Positions 35,284 through 42,245 of a DNA stretch of 64,000 nucleotides are shown here, piece by piece. Source of the stretch: UBA1140 sp964573285 (GTDB lineage Bacteria; Campylobacterota; Campylobacteria; Campylobacterales; Sulfurovaceae); contig CAZNJD010000025.1 of the NCBI GenBank assembly GCA_964573285.1, positions 1 through 64,000 of the forward strand. Reading direction: 5' to 3'. A program made the position numbers and the translations under genes. The first letter of the stretch is position 1. Each line of letters begins with the position of its first letter. A model generated the notes under the pieces. The model was given only the letters and a program-made list of their open reading frames with translations. It was not told the origin of the DNA and made no database searches.

Positions 35284-36460
35284 AATAAATTTATATCTTG
35301 TCGAATTTGCTATAAATGCCTTGCTCCGAGCCAAACGAAAAAATATATTTATATTTATAATTTTTACACTTTTGACTACACTACTTACAGCTACATTCTT
35401 AATTACAGGGTCTATTAAATATGAGTTACAAACTACAGTTAATTCACTTCCACAAATTACTGTACAAAAGGTAAAAGCAGGACGACATTATGATATAGAT
35501 AGTGCTATAGCTAATGAAATAGTAACTATAGCAGGAGTAGAACAAGCAATTCCACGAGTATGGGGATACTACTATTTTGCCAATGCAGGGGTGAATTTTT
35601 CTATAGTAGGAATTGACCAATATGAGGAACAATATACTAATAGCTTATCTAAAATTACAAAAGAGTTTGATTTTGATAAACTTAATACCCATCATAGTAT
35701 GGTAGTGGGTAAGGGAGTTAAAAAGGTTCTAAAAGAGAGTTATTATAATGATTATTTTAATTTTATAAAACCAAATGGAAGTTTCAAAAAGATTTATCTA
35801 GCAGGTATTTTTGATGGAGATACAGAGTTAGAAGCTAATGATATGATATTAATGTCCAAAGATGATGTACGAGAGATTTTTGATATACCAGATGGAAAAG
35901 CTACAGATATAGTAGTCAAAGTAGCTAATCCTCATGAGATAACAACTATAGCTTCCAAAATCAAGTTAATATATCCTGATAGTAGAGTTATAACAAATAA
36001 TGATTTACAAGTTAGTTATCAAAATATATTTGATTATAAAAGTGGTCTCTTTTTGGCTCTATTTATAATCTCTCTATTTACATTCTTTATGATAGTTTAT
36101 GATAAATCTAGTGGTCTAAGCTCAGAAGAGAAACGAGAGATAGGAATATTAAAAGCTGTTGGTTGGAGTGTAGATGATGTTCTAAAGGAGAAATTTTATG
36201 AGGCTTTTATTATCTCATTTTTTGCTTATATATTAGGAATATTAATAGCATTTGGATATGTATATGGACTTAATGCTCCACTACTTAGAGATGTATTTGT
36301 GGGATATTCACAGCTCAAAACTACATTTGAGTTGCCATTTATTTTCGATATTCAGACTCTATTTTTGGTATTTTTGTTATCTGTTCCTATATATATAGGA
36401 GCTACTATTATACCTTCTTGGAGAGCTTCAACATTGGAAGTAGATGAGATTATTCGCTAA
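35273..36460 (+). CDS. FtsX/MacB-type ABC transporter permease
   Basis: A 395-residue permease with the four-helix FtsX/MacB layout: one helix at about 25-47, a large periplasmic MacB-PCD-like domain, and three helices from about 260 to the end. Characteristic blocks are RAKRKNIFIFIIFTLLTTLLTATFL, SSEEKREIGILKAVGWSVDDVL (coupling helix) and the C-terminal LFLVFLLSVPIYIGATIIPSWRAS. The start is TTG with AGGAG at 35261-35265. Its ATPase is likely the gene at 36907. Transporters of this type move lipoproteins or act mechanically on periplasmic partners rather than pass small ions. Confidence 0.9.
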   Translation: MKNKINLYLVEFAINALLRAKRKNIFIFIIFTLLTTLLTATFLITGSIKYELQTTVNSLPQITVQKVKAGRHYDIDSAIANEIVTIAGVEQAIPRVWGYYYFANAGVNFSIVGIDQYEEQYTNSLSKITKEFDFDKLNTHHSMVVGKGVKKVLKESYYNDYFNFIKPNGSFKKIYLAGIFDGDTELEANDMILMSKDDVREIFDIPDGKATDIVVKVANPHEITTIASKIKLIYPDSRVITNNDLQVSYQNIFDYKSGLFLALFIISLFTFFMIVYDKSSGLSSEEKREIGILKAVGWSVDDVLKEKFYEAFIISFFAYILGILIAFGYVYGLNAPLLRDVFVGYSQLKTTFELPFIFDIQTLFLVFLLSVPIYIGATIIPSWRASTLEVDEIIR

Positions 36461-36525
36461 TTTCTTCTCCATTTTATAGGTAAATTATACTATAATAATA
36501 TTTATATAAATAAAGGTAAAAAGCA

Positions 36526-36903
36526 ATGAAAAAAATCGTTATATCTCTAATGCTAATAGTTGCAACACTATTTTCTCATGATTTTGGTAATGTTCCTGAA
36601 AAAAAATTATCTCAAATAAAAAAAGATAGACCTCTAATGGTAATGGTAGGCAAAACTAAATGTATCTGGTGTGATAGTATGGCTCCTCAAATCAAAGAGA
36701 TAAAAGAGCAATATCCTAAAACAGTTATATACTATATGAATGCAGACAAAGACCCACTAGGGGCTATCAATAATAATATTGTAGAACTTCCAGTTCAACT
36801 TTTTTATAACAAAGAGGGTAAAGAGGTTGCTAGACATGTGGGATATATAGGCAAAAAAGATTTATTGGAGTATTTACGCACTTATGGCGTATTGGTTGAG
36901 TAG
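36526..36903 (+). CDS. Periplasmic thioredoxin-fold protein
   Basis: A 125-residue protein with signal peptide (IVISLMLIVATLFS) and a thioredoxin fold. The redox motif CIWC is at Cys46/Cys49, preceded by MVMVGKTK. The cis-Pro is in VELPVQLFY, and the C-terminal ARHVGYIGKKDLLEYL helix is typical. Trp between the Cys resembles DsbE/thioredoxin-7 types that act as reductants. It sits between the permease and ATPase genes of one operon. A TATAAT at 36491-36496 suggests an extra internal promoter. A role in keeping NosL Cys ligands reduced is inference. Confidence 0.88.
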   Translation: MKKIVISLMLIVATLFSHDFGNVPEKKLSQIKKDRPLMVMVGKTKCIWCDSMAPQIKEIKEQYPKTVIYYMNADKDPLGAINNNIVELPVQLFYNKEGKEVARHVGYIGKKDLLEYLRTYGVLVE

Positions 36904-36906
36904 TTT

Positions 36907-37575
36907 ATGATAACTTTAAAAGATATTACAAAAATATATGAGCTAAATAAAAATAATACTATTATAGCTATAAAAAATATAAATTTATATATAAAAGAGG
37001 GTGAGTTAATAGTATTAAAAGGTGTAAGTGGAAGTGGTAAAAGTACTATCCTATCTCTAATAGCATCACTTACCAAACCAACTACAGGTGAAGTTATAGT
37101 AGATAAACAACGAGTCTCTAAACTGCCTGATAACTTTGCATCCAATTATCGTCAAACCACTATTGGATTTATATTTCAAAAATATAATCTTATTCCTACT
37201 CTATCTGTAGAAGATAATATTCTCTTACCATTAGTTCCAACTAATCCAGATGAAGATGAAGCAAGAGCCAAGTTAGATAGAGTATTAACACAGTTTAATA
37301 TTACTCATAAACAGCATAGTATAGTACGAAATTTATCGGGTGGAGAACAGCAAAGAGTCGCTATATCTAGGGCATTAATCAATAATCCAAAAGTAATTAT
37401 AGCAGATGAACCTACAGCTAATTTAGATGAGAAACTCTCCAAAGATTTTATATATATACTCCAATCTCTAAAACAGAGTGGCAAAACTATAGTAGTAGCT
37501 ACACACGACCCTATATTCTTTGATTTGGATATAGTTGATAAAATTATAGAGATACGAGCAGGTAAAATTGTATGA
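36907..37575 (+). CDS. ABC transporter ATP-binding protein (MacB/LolD class)
   Basis: A 222-residue ATPase with Walker A GVSGSGKST (39-47), Q-loop FIFQKYNLIPTLSVEDNILLP typical of the LolD/MacB class, signature LSGGEQQRVAISRAL, Walker B VIIADEPTANLD and switch His in VVATHDP. It begins 3 bases after the thioredoxin and overlaps the next gene by 4 (ATGA). It is expected to pair with the FtsX-type permease at 35273. Confidence 0.94.
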   Translation: MITLKDITKIYELNKNNTIIAIKNINLYIKEGELIVLKGVSGSGKSTILSLIASLTKPTTGEVIVDKQRVSKLPDNFASNYRQTTIGFIFQKYNLIPTLSVEDNILLPLVPTNPDEDEARAKLDRVLTQFNITHKQHSIVRNLSGGEQQRVAISRALINNPKVIIADEPTANLDEKLSKDFIYILQSLKQSGKTIVVATHDPIFFDLDIVDKIIEIRAGKIV

Positions 37576-38531
37576 TACTCTCACCTGAAGTTTTGACTAT
37601 AGAGATACTTGATACTATTTTTTTGATTTTTGGGTCAGTAGCTTTTGTATTGGCTGTTAAAATTTCACTTAAATGGGATATAAACTCTACAAGCCATACT
37701 CAATACAATTTAGAAAATCAAAGTTTTTTAAGTGCTACAATTATCAAATATATATTTGCAATTAAACTTCCTCTGTTTCTATTCTTTGTATTTACTCTTG
37801 ATAAAATTTCAAATCTACTCACAGGTGCTATGTGTGCAGCAGGTGTAGTAAATGCTACAGAGTATGGAACTTATCTTTTAATACTCAAACTACTTAATCT
37901 ATATCTATTTGGATTATGGCTTACTATACACTATTTAGATATGAAAAACCCAAATTTACCATATACTAAAATTAAATTTGAGTTTTTTACTATTGCTTAT
38001 TGGTTTTTGATAGTCGAGATAGTACTAGAGTTTATATCTTTTTATAATATAAATGTTGACAAGATGGTAAGTTGTTGTGGTACTTTGTACTCTAGCTCTG
38101 CTAGTTCTGTTATTGGTAATGTTTTAAGAATAGATACACCTCTACTATTGAGTATTTTTTATGGGATTTTCATACTTTTGGTTCTATTTTATAGATTTAG
38201 AGTGAAATATCTATTTGCTATTTTTAATATTGCATTTATTATTATCTCTTTGATAGCATTAATATCATTTTTTGGTACTTATATTTATGAATTACCTACA
38301 CATCACTGTCCATTCTGCTTTATGCAAAAAGATTACTATTTTATAGGATATTTTATTTATACATTTTTATTTATAGGAACATTTTATGGTATTCGTTCAG
38401 GTGTTATGCAAATATTGAAAGAACCAAACTATCAAAGCTATAATATCTCTTTGATTTTTGATACTCTATTTGTACTTTTAGTATCTAGTTATCCTTTAGT
38501 TTATTTTATTAGAAATGGGGTTTGGTTATAG
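37572..38531 (+). CDS. Polytopic membrane protein with Cys motifs, unknown
   Basis: A 319-residue protein with about eight membrane helices. It carries Cys residues at likely membrane surfaces: CAAGVV (about 92), VSCCGTLYSS (about 165) and the striking HHCPFCF (about 248-254) before another helix. Such a C-x2-C at a helix end could bind copper or undergo thiol exchange, as in DsbB/VKOR-like proteins, but I do not recognise a family. It is co-translated with the ATPase (ATGA overlap). Its 3' end overlaps the convergent TauE/SafE gene by 31 bases. Confidence 0.75.
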   Translation: MILSPEVLTIEILDTIFLIFGSVAFVLAVKISLKWDINSTSHTQYNLENQSFLSATIIKYIFAIKLPLFLFFVFTLDKISNLLTGAMCAAGVVNATEYGTYLLILKLLNLYLFGLWLTIHYLDMKNPNLPYTKIKFEFFTIAYWFLIVEIVLEFISFYNINVDKMVSCCGTLYSSSASSVIGNVLRIDTPLLLSIFYGIFILLVLFYRFRVKYLFAIFNIAFIIISLIALISFFGTYIYELPTHHCPFCFMQKDYYFIGYFIYTFLFIGTFYGIRSGVMQILKEPNYQSYNISLIFDTLFVLLVSSYPLVYFIRNGVWL

Positions 38532-39280
38532 CTACTATTTTTATCTTTTTGTTTATTGGAATTTGGGTCAAATTCACAGCATTGACTAATACTTTTTTGA
38601 GGATAACGGATATAATCATATCCCTTTTTGATAGTATAAACTCCAAATATAATTACACTAATCGACGCTATTCTTATAATTAGATTTCTAAGATTACTAT
38701 TTTTATATAATCCTATAAAAAATCCTAAACTAAATAGAGCAGGAACAGTACTAAGTCCAAATATTAACATAACCAAAGCACCATAAAATGAGCTTCCTGT
38801 ACTAGCAGCTGTTACAGCGAAAAAATATACCAATCCACATGGAAGTAATCCATTTATCATACCCAAAATAAAAAAACTAAATAAACTTTTGGTTTGTAGC
38901 AATTCTCTAAATAGTTCTCTATACCATGAAGCACTAGATATAGAGTGTTCTATTAGCGTTAAAAATTTGAGTTTTCCTGATAATGATAATCCTGTCAAAA
39001 TCATAAAAATACCAGCAATAATTAGCAAACTACCATTAGCCAAGTTATTAAACATAGCCACACCACCCAAAAATCCAAATATAGCTCCTAATATAGTATA
39101 TGTAAATATACGACCCATAGAGTATAATATATGTGCTAATGCTTGTTTGGGCTTTTCCCATTTATCATCAATCTTAGTACTACTGTAAGCAATAATAATC
39201 CCCCCACACATACCAACACAGTGACTAAATGAGCCTAAAAATGCTATACCTATAATAGATAAAATATTAATTGTATCCAT
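38501..39280 (-). CDS. TauE/SafE (DsbD_2-like) membrane protein
   Basis: A 259-residue protein with six or so membrane helices and two internal-repeat motifs, FLGSFSHCVGMCGGIIIAY (about 14-32) and MINGLLPCGLVYFF (about 140). This pattern marks the sulfite exporter TauE/SafE / cytochrome-biogenesis transmembrane (DsbD_2) group. Members often sit by cbb3 oxidase or copper-handling genes, and the Cys residues suggest metal or thiol transfer. It is co-transcribed with the NosL-like gene (14-base overlap), strengthening a copper theme. Substrate is unproven. Confidence 0.85.
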   Translation of the reverse strand: MDTINILSIIGIAFLGSFSHCVGMCGGIIIAYSSTKIDDKWEKPKQALAHILYSMGRIFTYTILGAIFGFLGGVAMFNNLANGSLLIIAGIFMILTGLSLSGKLKFLTLIEHSISSASWYRELFRELLQTKSLFSFFILGMINGLLPCGLVYFFAVTAASTGSSFYGALVMLIFGLSTVPALFSLGFFIGLYKNSNLRNLIIRIASISVIIFGVYTIKKGYDYIRYPQKSISQCCEFDPNSNKQKDKNSSYNQTPFLIK

Positions 39281-39794
39281 TTCGTTCCTTTTTGGCTTTG
39301 AGTAGCTGTTTTCTAACCTTTGGGTTTACCATTGTTTCACCTCTTAGAGTTAACAATCTCATCTCTTGAAATGTTATAGTATTTGATTTAGCTTTCTCAT
39401 ATGCACCAAATCCATAATGCATAGGGGTATTTTCATCTCTTGTATAATAAGCTTTTCTAGCATCTATCCATCTATTGGTATCTAGTGTATGTACCCATAT
39501 TATAGCTTCTTTTTTAAATGGACGAGGTTCTAACCATTTTATCATACCACCATGGTCATGAAAAAACCAAGTTTTACCATCAGGGGATATTACCTCTGAA
39601 GCATACTCTATACTATCAATAACCATACCACATTGACTATCTTGATATTTATGCAATTTTATATCTATAGGTTTGTGTTGAATATTACCTTTTTGTATAG
39701 TTACCATCTGTTGTTTATTTGATATAGATAAAAAAATAGCTATGATAATAGCCACGATACTCATAATTATTATTATATATTTAATGTTTTTCAT
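39267..39794 (-). CDS. NosL-like membrane-anchored protein
   Basis: A 175-residue protein with an N-terminal membrane anchor (IIIIMSIVAIIIAIFL) and a NosL-type domain. The blocks are QCGMVIDSIEYASEVISPDG, WFFHDHGGMIKWLE, IWVHTLDTNRWIDARKAYY and TPMHYGFGAYE, parallel to the Cys-Gly-Met metal motif and TPMG block of NosL. It has a single Cys in the metal motif, unlike the paired CxxC of the protein at 33865. No clear Shine-Dalgarno precedes the ATG; a TATAAT lies at 39893-39888. It overlaps the TauE/SafE gene, forming a two-gene unit facing the first NosL operon. Confidence 0.78.
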   Translation of the reverse strand: MKNIKYIIIIMSIVAIIIAIFLSISNKQQMVTIQKGNIQHKPIDIKLHKYQDSQCGMVIDSIEYASEVISPDGKTWFFHDHGGMIKWLEPRPFKKEAIIWVHTLDTNRWIDARKAYYTRDENTPMHYGFGAYEKAKSNTITFQEMRLLTLRGETMVNPKVRKQLLKAKKERNGYN

Positions 39795-39921
39795 ATTGAT
39801 ATATTATTATTTAAAAGATTAATTTAGTGTTAAATTGAAAAAAATAAAAAAATAATTGATATTTTCTATTTTTTTATGTTTTGTTTAATTATATTTAAGT
39901 TAATTGTTGTTATAATTCTCT

Positions 39922-39999
39922 TGCAACAACATATATATCTTTAGTATCCCCCTATTTCTAAATCGCTAAAGATTAGATTTTATCTAGTATGTTGTTGCA
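39922..39999. repeat. Nested inverted repeat at the 3' end of the asparaginase gene
   Basis: TGCAACAACATA at 39922-39933 is matched by its exact reverse complement at 39988-39999, which lies in the last codons of the asparaginase-like gene. Inside, ATCTTTAG (37937 offset excluded; positions 39937-39944) pairs with CTAAAGAT at 39966-39973. A third related tract, TTGTTG, is at 39905-39910. The folded unit could be a 3'-end structure, an operator for the downstream NosL-like gene, or the footprint of a small inversion. Confidence 0.5.
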
Positions 40000-40490
40000 C
40001 CTTCCTCTTCAAAATATCCCTTGGCTCTATTTTTTATAATTTTTTTAAAGTTATTCATTACTCCATTCATAACTATAAATATACCATGTTGATTTAAACT
40101 TTTAATATATCCAAAAGCTGATGCTAGATTTGCAGTAGCTTCGATAGGGTTTATAGAAAATGGAACCATTGCCCCTGTTAGGACTATACTCTTATCTAAT
40201 TGAGCATTATCTAAATATTTAGCTGTTTTATCCATAGTATCTGTACCATGTATAACTATTATCTTTTGATATTTAGAGTTTTGAATAGTTTGAAGTATCT
40301 CTTCTCTATCTATATCACTCATATTCAAACTATCTTTGCCTATTATATTTATAATCTCAAACTCTATTAGCCAATTTTTGGCAATCTCTTTTATCGCATT
40401 TGAATTTTTATCTATATCCAAATTACCTGTAATAGAGTTATAAATCTTGTTAAATGTCCCACCTGTACTAATAATTAATGTTTTTTTCAT
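39984..40490 (-). CDS. Half-size asparaginase-domain protein
   Basis: A 168-residue protein with the N-terminal domain of the L-asparaginase/amidotransferase family. STGGTFNKIY carries the first catalytic Thr, and VIHGTDTMDKTAKYL the second Thr plus Asp. VLTGAMVPF and EATANLASAFGYI follow, and it ends soon after VMNGVMNN. The usual C-terminal domain, about 150 residues that complete the active site, is missing. The frame ends cleanly and no asparaginase remnant follows, so this looks like a stand-alone domain rather than a recent break. No clear Shine-Dalgarno precedes the ATG. It is divergent from fabI. Confidence 0.8.
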   Translation of the reverse strand: MKKTLIISTGGTFNKIYNSITGNLDIDKNSNAIKEIAKNWLIEFEIINIIGKDSLNMSDIDREEILQTIQNSKYQKIIVIHGTDTMDKTAKYLDNAQLDKSIVLTGAMVPFSINPIEATANLASAFGYIKSLNQHGIFIVMNGVMNNFKKIIKNRAKGYFEEEGATTY

Positions 40491-40550
40491 ATAATATTCT
40501 ATCTAATCGTGATAAAATACCAAATTAAATTTAAATATGGAGAGAATAAT

Positions 40551-41375
40551 ATGATAATGAAAGGCAAAAAAGGAATTATCCTTGGAATTGCAAATAAAAA
40601 ATCAATTGCTTATGGCATAGCAAAAGCTTGTAAAGAGCAAGGTGCAGAAATGGCTATTACATTTCTAAATGAGAGATTTGAGAGAAAGTTAGCCCCTATT
40701 GCAGAAGATTTAGAGTGTGGTGCTAGATTTTATCCTTGTGATGTAAGTAAACCAGAAGAGATAAAAGCACTCAAAGAGTCTATAGAGCAAGATATGGGTC
40801 AGATAGACTTTATCGTTCACTCTATTGCATTTGCTCCAAAAGAGGGTTTGGGTGGTAGATTTATAAATATTCCAAAAGATGCTTTTGATGTTGCTATGGA
40901 TATTTCAGTATATTCTCTTATAGAGGTAGTACGAGAGCTTAAACCTGTACTTTCAAATAATGCTTCTGTATTAACTTTGACATATTTTGGTGGAGTTAAA
41001 TATATACCAAACTATAATTTAATGGGTGTTGCTAAAGCTGCATTAGAGATGACAGTTAGATATTTAGCTGAAGATTTAGGAAAAGATGGAATTAGAGTAA
41101 ATGCAATTAGTGCAGGTCCGATTAAAACATTGGCTGCTGCTGGTATTGGTGATTTCTCATTTTTACTTAAATGGAATACTGCTCATGCACCACTCAAAAG
41201 AAATGTAACAATTCATGAAGTTGGAAACTCTGGTATGTATCTACTCTCAGACCTAAGTTCAGCCGTAACTGGTGAAATTCATTATGTAGATAATGGATTT
41301 AATATTATGGGATTACCTGCTGTTAATTTTGATGAAAAAGGAAAAGCAACTATTGCTTGGAATGGAATGGACTAA
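40551..41375 (+). CDS. fabI: Enoyl-[acyl-carrier-protein] reductase (NADH)
   Basis: FabI does the last reduction of each fatty-acid elongation cycle. I start at ATG 40551, which has GGAGAG 7 bases upstream and gives the usual MIMKGKKGIILGIANKKSIAYGIA; a GTG 14 codons upstream has no support. The 274 residues contain the NADH-binding GIANKKSIAYGIA, HSIAFAP, and the Tyr-x6-Lys active site in YIPNYNLMGVAKAALE. RVNAISAGPIKTLAA follows, then the C-terminal GEIHYVDNGFNIMG. It overlaps nothing upstream and is followed closely by the rRNA methyltransferase. Confidence 0.97.
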   Translation: MIMKGKKGIILGIANKKSIAYGIAKACKEQGAEMAITFLNERFERKLAPIAEDLECGARFYPCDVSKPEEIKALKESIEQDMGQIDFIVHSIAFAPKEGLGGRFINIPKDAFDVAMDISVYSLIEVVRELKPVLSNNASVLTLTYFGGVKYIPNYNLMGVAKAALEMTVRYLAEDLGKDGIRVNAISAGPIKTLAAAGIGDFSFLLKWNTAHAPLKRNVTIHEVGNSGMYLLSDLSSAVTGEIHYVDNGFNIMGLPAVNFDEKGKATIAWNGMD

Positions 41376-41377
41376 CT

Positions 41378-42133
41378 TTGATAAATAGTGAAAAATATTT
41401 GAATAAAAAGTCTTTTTTTGATAATGTACTAACTATATATGGAAGAAATGCTGTATTGGAGGCTTTGGAAGATAATAGTTTGATTATACATAAACTTCAT
41501 CTATCCACCTCAAATAAATCAGTAGTACAACTAGATAATATGATAAAACTAGCTCAAAAAAAGAGTATAGATGTATCTTATCATGACAAAAAGGCACTAT
41601 CTCGAATATCCAAAAACTCCAAACAAGACCAAGGGGTAGCACTTGATATTATTATGCCAAAGGCGATAAGTGTAGATAAGTTTTTATCTACTCATAACTC
41701 TTATACGGTAATAGCATTAGATGGTATTCATAATCCTCAAAACTTAGGTATGATTATCCGTTCGGCTACTGCTGGAAATATTGATGCTATTATTCTACCT
41801 ACTAAAAAATCGGCTCAAATTTCACCATTGGTTATTAAAGCTAGTGTAGGTACACTATTTAAACTTCCCATTATTAAAACTAATAATCTAACTCAAACAC
41901 TAAAAAAATTCCAAAGTTCAAACGCTAAACTATATACTCTATCTTCTCATGCAAAAAAGAGTTACAAAGATGAGGTCTATACTAAACAGAGAGTTTTTGT
42001 ATTAGGAAATGAGAGTGATGGAGTTAGTAGTGATATAGAGAGTTTATGTGACTCTTCTATATATATTCCTATGAATAGAGGTGTAGAGTCACTCAATGTT
42101 GCAGTTACTGCCTCTTTGTTAGCTTTTTTATAA
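41378..42133 (+). CDS. rlmB: 23S rRNA 2'-O-ribose methyltransferase, SpoU/RlmB type
   Basis: A SPOUT methyltransferase of about 251 residues. The N-terminal RNA-binding part starts around LTIYGRNAVLEAL. SpoU motifs are ALDGIHNPQNLGMIIRSATA (catalytic Asn and Arg), VFVLGNESDGVSSDI and IPMNRGVESLNVAVTASLLAF. It probably makes Gm2251 in 23S rRNA, but TrmH-like specificity cannot be excluded. The start is ambiguous: TTG 41378, directly after the fabI stop, or TTG 41357, inside fabI. The frame before LTIYGRNAV is not conserved enough to decide. Confidence 0.88.
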   Translation: MINSEKYLNKKSFFDNVLTIYGRNAVLEALEDNSLIIHKLHLSTSNKSVVQLDNMIKLAQKKSIDVSYHDKKALSRISKNSKQDQGVALDIIMPKAISVDKFLSTHNSYTVIALDGIHNPQNLGMIIRSATAGNIDAIILPTKKSAQISPLVIKASVGTLFKLPIIKTNNLTQTLKKFQSSNAKLYTLSSHAKKSYKDEVYTKQRVFVLGNESDGVSSDIESLCDSSIYIPMNRGVESLNVAVTASLLAFL

Positions 42134-42188
42134 AAATAATAATATTTCAGCTAATTTAATCTTTTTTATGAACTTTATAGGGTTCGAG

Positions 42189-42217
42189 TTAAACGATAAG
42201 GCTCTTTTGGTTATAAT
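42189..42217 (+). promoter_or_regulatory. Putative sigma70-type promoter of valS
   Basis: TTAAAC at 42189-42194, a 17-base spacer, and a perfect TATAAT at 42212-42217, giving a leader of roughly 20 bases with GGA before the valS ATG at 42246. It is the best-spaced promoter I found in the window. Confidence 0.5.
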
Positions 42218-42245
42218 CGCAATAATTAAAAATGATGGATAATTA

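Noticed and set aside
33865..39794. Complete nitrous oxide reductase cluster
   Set aside because: Only NosL-type proteins are present. nosZ, nosD, nosF/Y and nosG/H-type genes are absent from the window.
40509..40550. Fourteen-codon N-terminal extension of fabI
   Set aside because: The extension has no ribosome-binding site and is not found in FabI proteins. The ATG at 40551 has GGAGAG upstream.
42181..42195. GGTTCGAGTTAAAC resembles the T-arm of a tRNA
   Set aside because: No matching acceptor, D-arm or anticodon arm can be built around it, and TATAAT follows directly. It is more likely part of the valS promoter region.
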